Positions 7,075 to 9,665 of a stretch of 9,665 nt of DNA are shown here, piece after piece. Where the stretch lies: positions 1-9,665 of the forward strand of contig JAJZRT010000095.1 in the NCBI GenBank assembly GCA_021802595.1, read 5' to 3'. The notes under the pieces are model-generated. The model did no database searches. It worked only from the letters and a program-made list of their open reading frames with translations, and was not told the origin of the DNA. The translations under genes and the position numbers were made by a program. The DNA is from Pseudomonadota bacterium. Its GTDB lineage: Bacteria > Pseudomonadota > Gammaproteobacteria > Burkholderiales > Thiobacillaceae. Numbering within the stretch: the stretch's first letter is position 1; the number at the start of each line of letters is the position of its first letter.

Positions 7075-7095
7075 GTGCTACTGAAAGTGGGGAGA
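7075..7095 (-). repeat. Right terminal inverted repeat of the IS
   Basis: GTGCTACTGAAAGTGGGGAG plus the following A is the inverted counterpart of the left end, one base shorter. Immediately outside lies CGTCG, which also mirrors the CGACG outside the left end. Identity between the ends therefore extends five bases beyond the likely terminal repeat. Confidence 0.85.
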
Positions 7096-7425
7096 CGTCG
7101 ACCCGATGGGCGGCATTGCTGGAGCGAGGGATGCCCCATGCCCTGACGTGGGGAGGCCTTTTTCTGCTACATGGCGAGAAACTTGATCGGGCGTGAAATA
7201 CAAGGTGCGGTTTAACTGTGCATCCTCCACCTAGGATGCCATCTAGAAGAGTCCAGTGCCGTGAACGCTCGCGAATGCTTTAGGGAATATAAAAAAGATC
7301 CAAGGCTAGAGACGGCGTGCGAATGCACACTGAGATAAATGAGGTTCCAAGTGCGCCCGTAATACAGTTCTACCAACAAGCCAAATATTCCTTGCTTGGC
7401 AGAGTAGCTCGCGTTAAATTTGACT
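7096..7425. other. Gene-free stretch between the IS and the metal-efflux operon
   Basis: No convincing coding region was found in these 330 bases. CCCCA (7134-7138) pairs with TGGGG (7149-7153), followed by AGGCC and a run of five T (7159-7163), which could be a small terminator on the + strand. A perfect 7-bp hairpin GCATCCT/AGGATGC with a six-base loop lies at 7220-7239. GCCAA (7380-7384) and TTGGC (7396-7400) form a spaced inverted repeat 26 bases before the next start and might be an operator. TATAAA at 7288-7293 is -10-like but has no good -35. I could not identify a known metal-regulator box. The promoter of the downstream operon should lie here. Confidence 0.4.
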
Positions 7426-7779
7426 ATGCGTCTTATTCGGACATTCTTGTTTGTTTTGCTTTCCATAGCGCTCCCCATTCAGGGGTATGCGCAATTTGTC
7501 GTGCCCAAAGTGCCATGCCCGATGGAGCCGTCGGCCATGATGGATATGGCAGACGCGGCCGCCATGCACGATTGCTGCAACGATGCCGAAACCGCAGCCG
7601 AGACCGGTAAACCCTGCAAGTCAGCACAACCCTGCCAATCGGTAGGCCAGTTCCTGCCGTTCGCATCGCCGGACGTTTTGCCGCAGAACCTGGCATCGTC
7701 TGTTCGTTACCCGCGTCTTGCGGATACCCCCTTCACGTTTGACCCAGCCGCCACCTGGCGGCCGCCCGCCCAACTCTGA
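7426..7779 (+). CDS. Small secreted Cys/Met-rich protein heading the efflux operon
   Basis: The 117-residue product has a signal peptide (MRLIRTFLFVLLSIALPIQG, cleavage probably after YA at residue 22). A compact Cys/Met/His-rich segment follows: CPM (31-33), MMDM (38-41), MHDCC (47-51), then C64 and C70. Thiol and thioether ligands of this kind suit periplasmic Cu(I)/Ag(I) binding or sensing. The C-terminus ends TFDPAATWRPPAQL. It resembles, in position and layout but not in clear sequence identity, the small CzcI-type proteins that precede czcC in metal-efflux operons; DUF2946-like proteins are another possibility. ATG 7426 is preferred over the in-frame TTG 7420, and neither has a good Shine-Dalgarno. 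A gap of 113 bases with two hairpins separates it from the cusC-like gene. Function is inferred. Confidence 0.75.
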   Translation: MRLIRTFLFVLLSIALPIQGYAQFVVPKVPCPMEPSAMMDMADAAAMHDCCNDAETAAETGKPCKSAQPCQSVGQFLPFASPDVLPQNLASSVRYPRLADTPFTFDPAATWRPPAQL

Positions 7780-7796
7780 TCACGATGTCGAGTGCT

Positions 7797-7827
7797 GCGC
7801 TACGTCTGCCTGCTCAGACCGTAGCGC
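7797..7827 (+). promoter_or_regulatory. Strong hairpin 1 between the small gene and cusC-like gene
   Basis: GCGCTACG (7797-7804) pairs perfectly with CGTAGCGC (7820-7827). Inside it TCTG (7805-7808) pairs with CAGA (7815-7818), leaving one bulged C at 7819 and a six-base loop, 12 pairs in all. There is no T-run, so it is not a standard intrinsic terminator. It could stabilise or process the mRNA so that the upstream small gene and the efflux genes are expressed at different levels. Confidence 0.55.
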
Positions 7828-7841
7828 GGTGAACCGGCGCA

Positions 7842-7865
7842 ACCGATCCACATGCGTGGTTCGGT
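7842..7865 (+). promoter_or_regulatory. Strong hairpin 2 before the cusC-like gene
   Basis: ACCGATCCAC (7842-7851) pairs with GTGGTTCGGT (7856-7865) at nine of ten positions, with one central T-T mismatch and a four-base loop ATGC. It ends 15 bases before the ribosome-binding site AGGAG (7881-7885), so it could affect translation or mRNA stability of the downstream gene. Confidence 0.5.
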
Positions 7866-7892
7866 CGTCGCCTTCGCCTGAGGAGTTGGAAC

Positions 7893-9182
7893 ATGGCTAT
7901 CCCCCAATGGGCCGACCGTTTGAGTCGCCTCCCCCTGTGCTGCGCATCTGCGTTTGCGCTGCTGTCGGCGTTTGTCGGCTCGACGTTCGCAGCCCCCCTT
8001 TCCTTCGATGCCGCATTGGCCATCGCCGCAAGCGAAACACCAAGCTTGCGTGCCGAAATTTCACAGACCCATGCGGCCCGCCAGGCAGCCATTCCGGCTG
8101 GCGAATTACCTGATCCCAGGCTGGCTCTGGGGCTCGATAACGTACCGGTCGAGGGCGCCAATCGCTTCAGCCTGGGCAGCGAACCGATGACCATGCAACG
8201 CATCGGCGTCATGCAGGAGTTCCCCAACGGTGCCAAGCGGGATTCGCGCGTTGCGGCTGCGCACGGCCGGGTTGAACTTTCGGAAGCGCAAACCCGCATC
8301 ACCCGGCTTGCCGTGTTGCGTGAAACCGCCGTGGCCTGGATCGCGCGCGACGCCGTCGAGCGCCAGTTGGCTCGCATCGATGCGCTGGATGCCGAGAACC
8401 GGCTGTTCGACGCTGCGGTGCGTGCCCGCATTGCAGGTGGCAAGGGGCGTGCGCTGGACGCGGTGGCGGCGCGCCAGGAAGCCGCAATGATCGATGCGCG
8501 TCGCGATGAGCTCACCGCACAACGCCAGCAAACCATCGCAACGCTCAAGCGTTGGATAGGCCCGCGCGCTGCTTCACCCCTGGCGGGCACTGCGCCCGAC
8601 TGGCCGATCATTCGCGAATCGCTCGAACACGCGCTGCACGGCCACCCGGAACTGGAGATTTTCGGCCCCAGGGGCCGTGTACTCGATGCGGAAGTGGCCG
8701 AAGCCCGGGCCGACAAGAAACCGGACTGGGCGCTGGAACTGGCGTATGCGAAACGCGGTTCGCAGTTCGGCGACATGGCCATGCTGCAGGTGAGCTTCGA
8801 TCTGCCCGTGTTCGCCGCCACCCGGCAGGGCCCGAAAATCGCGGCCAAGCTCGCCGAGCGCGAAGGACTCGAAGCCGAGCGCGAAGCGGTGCTGCGCGAA
8901 CATGCGGCGATGCTGGAAGCGGATCTTGCCGAATACCAGCGTCTCGTCAGCGCCGTCAAACGTCAGCGCGAAGTGCTGTTGCCGCTGGCCGACGAAAAAG
9001 CGGATCTGGCTTTGGCTGGCTGGCGCGGCGGCAAGGGTGAACTTGTCGACCTGGTGATGGCGCGGCGAGAACGCATCGACGCTGAACTCATGGCCATCGC
9101 GCTCGAAGGCGCGCGCCGGCAGATGGCTGCGCGTCTTCATTACGCCTATAGCGACCCCACTGCGACTGGAGAAAAACAATGA
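7893..9182 (+). CDS. cusC: TolC-family outer-membrane efflux protein (CusC/CzcC type)
   Basis: The 429-residue protein is the outer-membrane channel of a tripartite RND heavy-metal exporter. After a signal peptide (core LCCASAFALLSAFVGSTFA, cleavage near residue 33) come two outer-membrane-efflux repeats rich in Ala/Glu/Arg coiled coil. They open with PLSFDAALAIAASETPSLRA and contain the CzcC/CusC-like segment GVMQEFPNGAKRDSRV (about 109-124). The second half begins near HPELEIFGPRGRVLDAEVAE. ATG 7893 has AGGAG at 7881-7885. The stop overlaps the next start as ATGA, so it is probably translationally coupled to the adaptor. Unlike E. coli CusC there is no lipobox cysteine at the cleavage site, so it is probably not lipidated. 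The symbol follows from the CusB-like neighbour; CzcC-like is an alternative. Confidence 0.88.
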   Translation: MAIPQWADRLSRLPLCCASAFALLSAFVGSTFAAPLSFDAALAIAASETPSLRAEISQTHAARQAAIPAGELPDPRLALGLDNVPVEGANRFSLGSEPMTMQRIGVMQEFPNGAKRDSRVAAAHGRVELSEAQTRITRLAVLRETAVAWIARDAVERQLARIDALDAENRLFDAAVRARIAGGKGRALDAVAARQEAAMIDARRDELTAQRQQTIATLKRWIGPRAASPLAGTAPDWPIIRESLEHALHGHPELEIFGPRGRVLDAEVAEARADKKPDWALELAYAKRGSQFGDMAMLQVSFDLPVFAATRQGPKIAAKLAEREGLEAEREAVLREHAAMLEADLAEYQRLVSAVKRQREVLLPLADEKADLALAGWRGGKGELVDLVMARRERIDAELMAIALEGARRQMAARLHYAYSDPTATGEKQ

Positions 9183-9665
9183 ACCGCCAAACGATTAAAA
9201 AAGCCATTCTGGGTTTCTTCATTGTGCTTGCGCTGCTCGCCGTGGGTGTCGCGGCTGGCTTGTGGTGGGAAAGAAATGTTGTGCCGGGCGACAGGATGGA
9301 GATGCCTGCAGAATCGTCGAAAGATGGCCGTACCGTGCTGTACTGGTACGACCCAATGGTGCCCACGCAAAAATTCGACAAGCCCGGCAAGTCGCCCTTC
9401 ATGGACATGGAACTGGTGCCCAAGTACGCCGACGAAGGCGGCGATGCCTCGACCGTGTCAATCAACCCGGGGGTGTCGCAAAACCTGGGCGTTCGCCTGG
9501 CCATCGTCACACGCGCACCGCTGGATTCGAGTGTGACGGCAACCGGGATTGTCGATTTCAACGAGCGCGATGTCGCCATCGTGCAGGCGCGCACCGGCGG
9601 ATTCGTGGAACGCGTGGCCCGGCTGGCGCCCAACGACGTGATCGATTCCGGTGCCTTCATCGCCG
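9179..9665 (+). CDS. cusB: CusB-type periplasmic adaptor of a Cu/Ag RND efflux system, 5' part
   Basis: The first 162 residues are present and the frame is open at the window edge. An N-terminal hydrophobic anchor (about 8-30, AILGFFIVLALLAVGVAAGL) is followed by the small metal-binding domain YWYDPMVPTQKFDKPGKSPF then MDMELVPKYADE (about 55-86), nearly the same as in E. coli CusB. The methionines M60, M75 and M77 keep the spacing of the three Cu(I)/Ag(I)-binding methionines known from CusB. Then comes the start of the membrane-fusion barrel and lipoyl region (QNLGVRLAIVTRAPLDSSVT, later AIVQARTGGFVERVARLAPN). The adaptor links the inner-membrane pump to the outer-membrane channel and delivers metal to the pump. 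Its ATG overlaps the preceding TGA. The metal specificity call rests on the conserved methionines, so Cu(I)/Ag(I) is much likelier than Zn/Co/Cd. Confidence 0.93.
   Translation, partial: MNRQTIKKAILGFFIVLALLAVGVAAGLWWERNVVPGDRMEMPAESSKDGRTVLYWYDPMVPTQKFDKPGKSPFMDMELVPKYADEGGDASTVSINPGVSQNLGVRLAIVTRAPLDSSVTATGIVDFNERDVAIVQARTGGFVERVARLAPNDVIDSGAFIA

Larger units (their letters stand above)
5902..7095 (+). mobile_element. IS3-family insertion sequence, IS407 group, complete
   Basis: The element of about 1.19 kb has imperfect terminal inverted repeats starting TCTCCCC at both ends, orfA and orfB in overlapping phases, a frameshift site and an intact DDE transposase, so it looks competent to move. 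The OrfA sequence ([18 protein letters not shown]) and OrfB motifs match the IS407 group of the IS3 family, a group that usually makes 4-bp target duplications. The exact ends are uncertain by a few bases because both ends adjoin the palindrome GACGTC. If the ends are placed at 5903 and 7094, an ACGT duplication appears at 5899-5902 and 7095-7098. The element interrupts or truncates the XRE gene on its left. Confidence 0.9.

Noticed and set aside
7099..7146. The tail of a + strand gene cut by the right end of the IS, ending CPMP then TGA just before a possible terminator.
   Set aside because: Only about 15 codons are available outside the IS and the peptide is not recognisable, so a gene cannot be supported.
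7212..7478. An 88-codon - strand frame in the gap before the metal operon.
   Set aside because: It has no good ribosome-binding site and no recognisable domain, and it overlaps the signal peptide region of the small metal-binding gene on the other strand.
7814..8959. A 381-codon open frame on the - strand opposite the cusC-like gene.
   Set aside because: It has a Ser/Arg/Ala-rich low-complexity translation with no motif and is fully antisense to a clear TolC-family gene.
1..9665. CRISPR arrays, toxin-antitoxin pairs or a defence island.
   Set aside because: No regularly spaced direct repeats, Cas-like genes or toxin-antitoxin gene pairs were found; the lone XRE fragment has no toxin partner beside it.

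Overview
The window looks like a GC-rich proteobacterial chromosome, most likely a beta- or gammaproteobacterium. The phosphoglucomutase resembles the E. coli type, the periplasmic adaptor at the right end closely resembles E. coli CusB, and there is an IS407-group IS3 element, an HU protein and a PsiF-like periplasmic protein. Species cannot be named from the sequence alone. No rRNA, tRNA or CRISPR array was seen. || Layout. (1) Bases 1-4605 form a storage-polysaccharide block on the + strand: the 3' end of a phosphoglucomutase gene (pgm), a structured 241-base gap with a possible 31-codon ORF, a full alpha-glucan/glycogen phosphorylase gene (glgP), and an MFS transporter gene whose ATG overlaps the glgP stop (ATGA). 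Phosphorolysis by GlgP gives glucose-1-phosphate, which Pgm converts to glucose-6-phosphate, so these two enzymes are consecutive steps. The transporter's substrate is unknown. (2) Bases 4606-5900 hold small genes in less GC-rich DNA: a secreted two-repeat PsiF-like protein that appears to use a rare ATT start, an HU-family nucleoid protein, and on the - strand the 3' part of an XRE-family regulator gene. (3) Bases about 5902-7095 are a complete-looking IS3-family (IS407-group) insertion sequence. It has imperfect terminal inverted repeats, orfA/orfB joined by an A_AAA_AAG -1 frameshift site, and an intact DD(35)E transposase. It cuts off the 5' end of the XRE gene. (4) Bases 7096-7425 have no convincing gene. 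(5) Bases 7426-9665 open a copper/silver-type heavy-metal efflux operon: a small secreted Cys/Met-rich protein in the position that CzcI holds in czc operons, then a TolC-family outer-membrane protein (CusC/CzcC type), then the start of a CusB-type adaptor that overlaps it by ATGA and runs off the window. A CusA-type RND pump gene is expected beyond the right edge. || The most interesting points are: the ATT start of the PsiF-like gene; two strong consecutive hairpins between the small metal-binding gene and the cusC-like gene; the palindromic GACGTC at both IS ends, which hides the target duplication, together with an open reading frame that would reappear if the IS were removed; and a hairpin-hairpin-palindrome cluster upstream of glgP. 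None of this clearly amounts to an undescribed system. The window reads as a core-metabolism/accessory junction carrying an insertion sequence and a metal-efflux operon.
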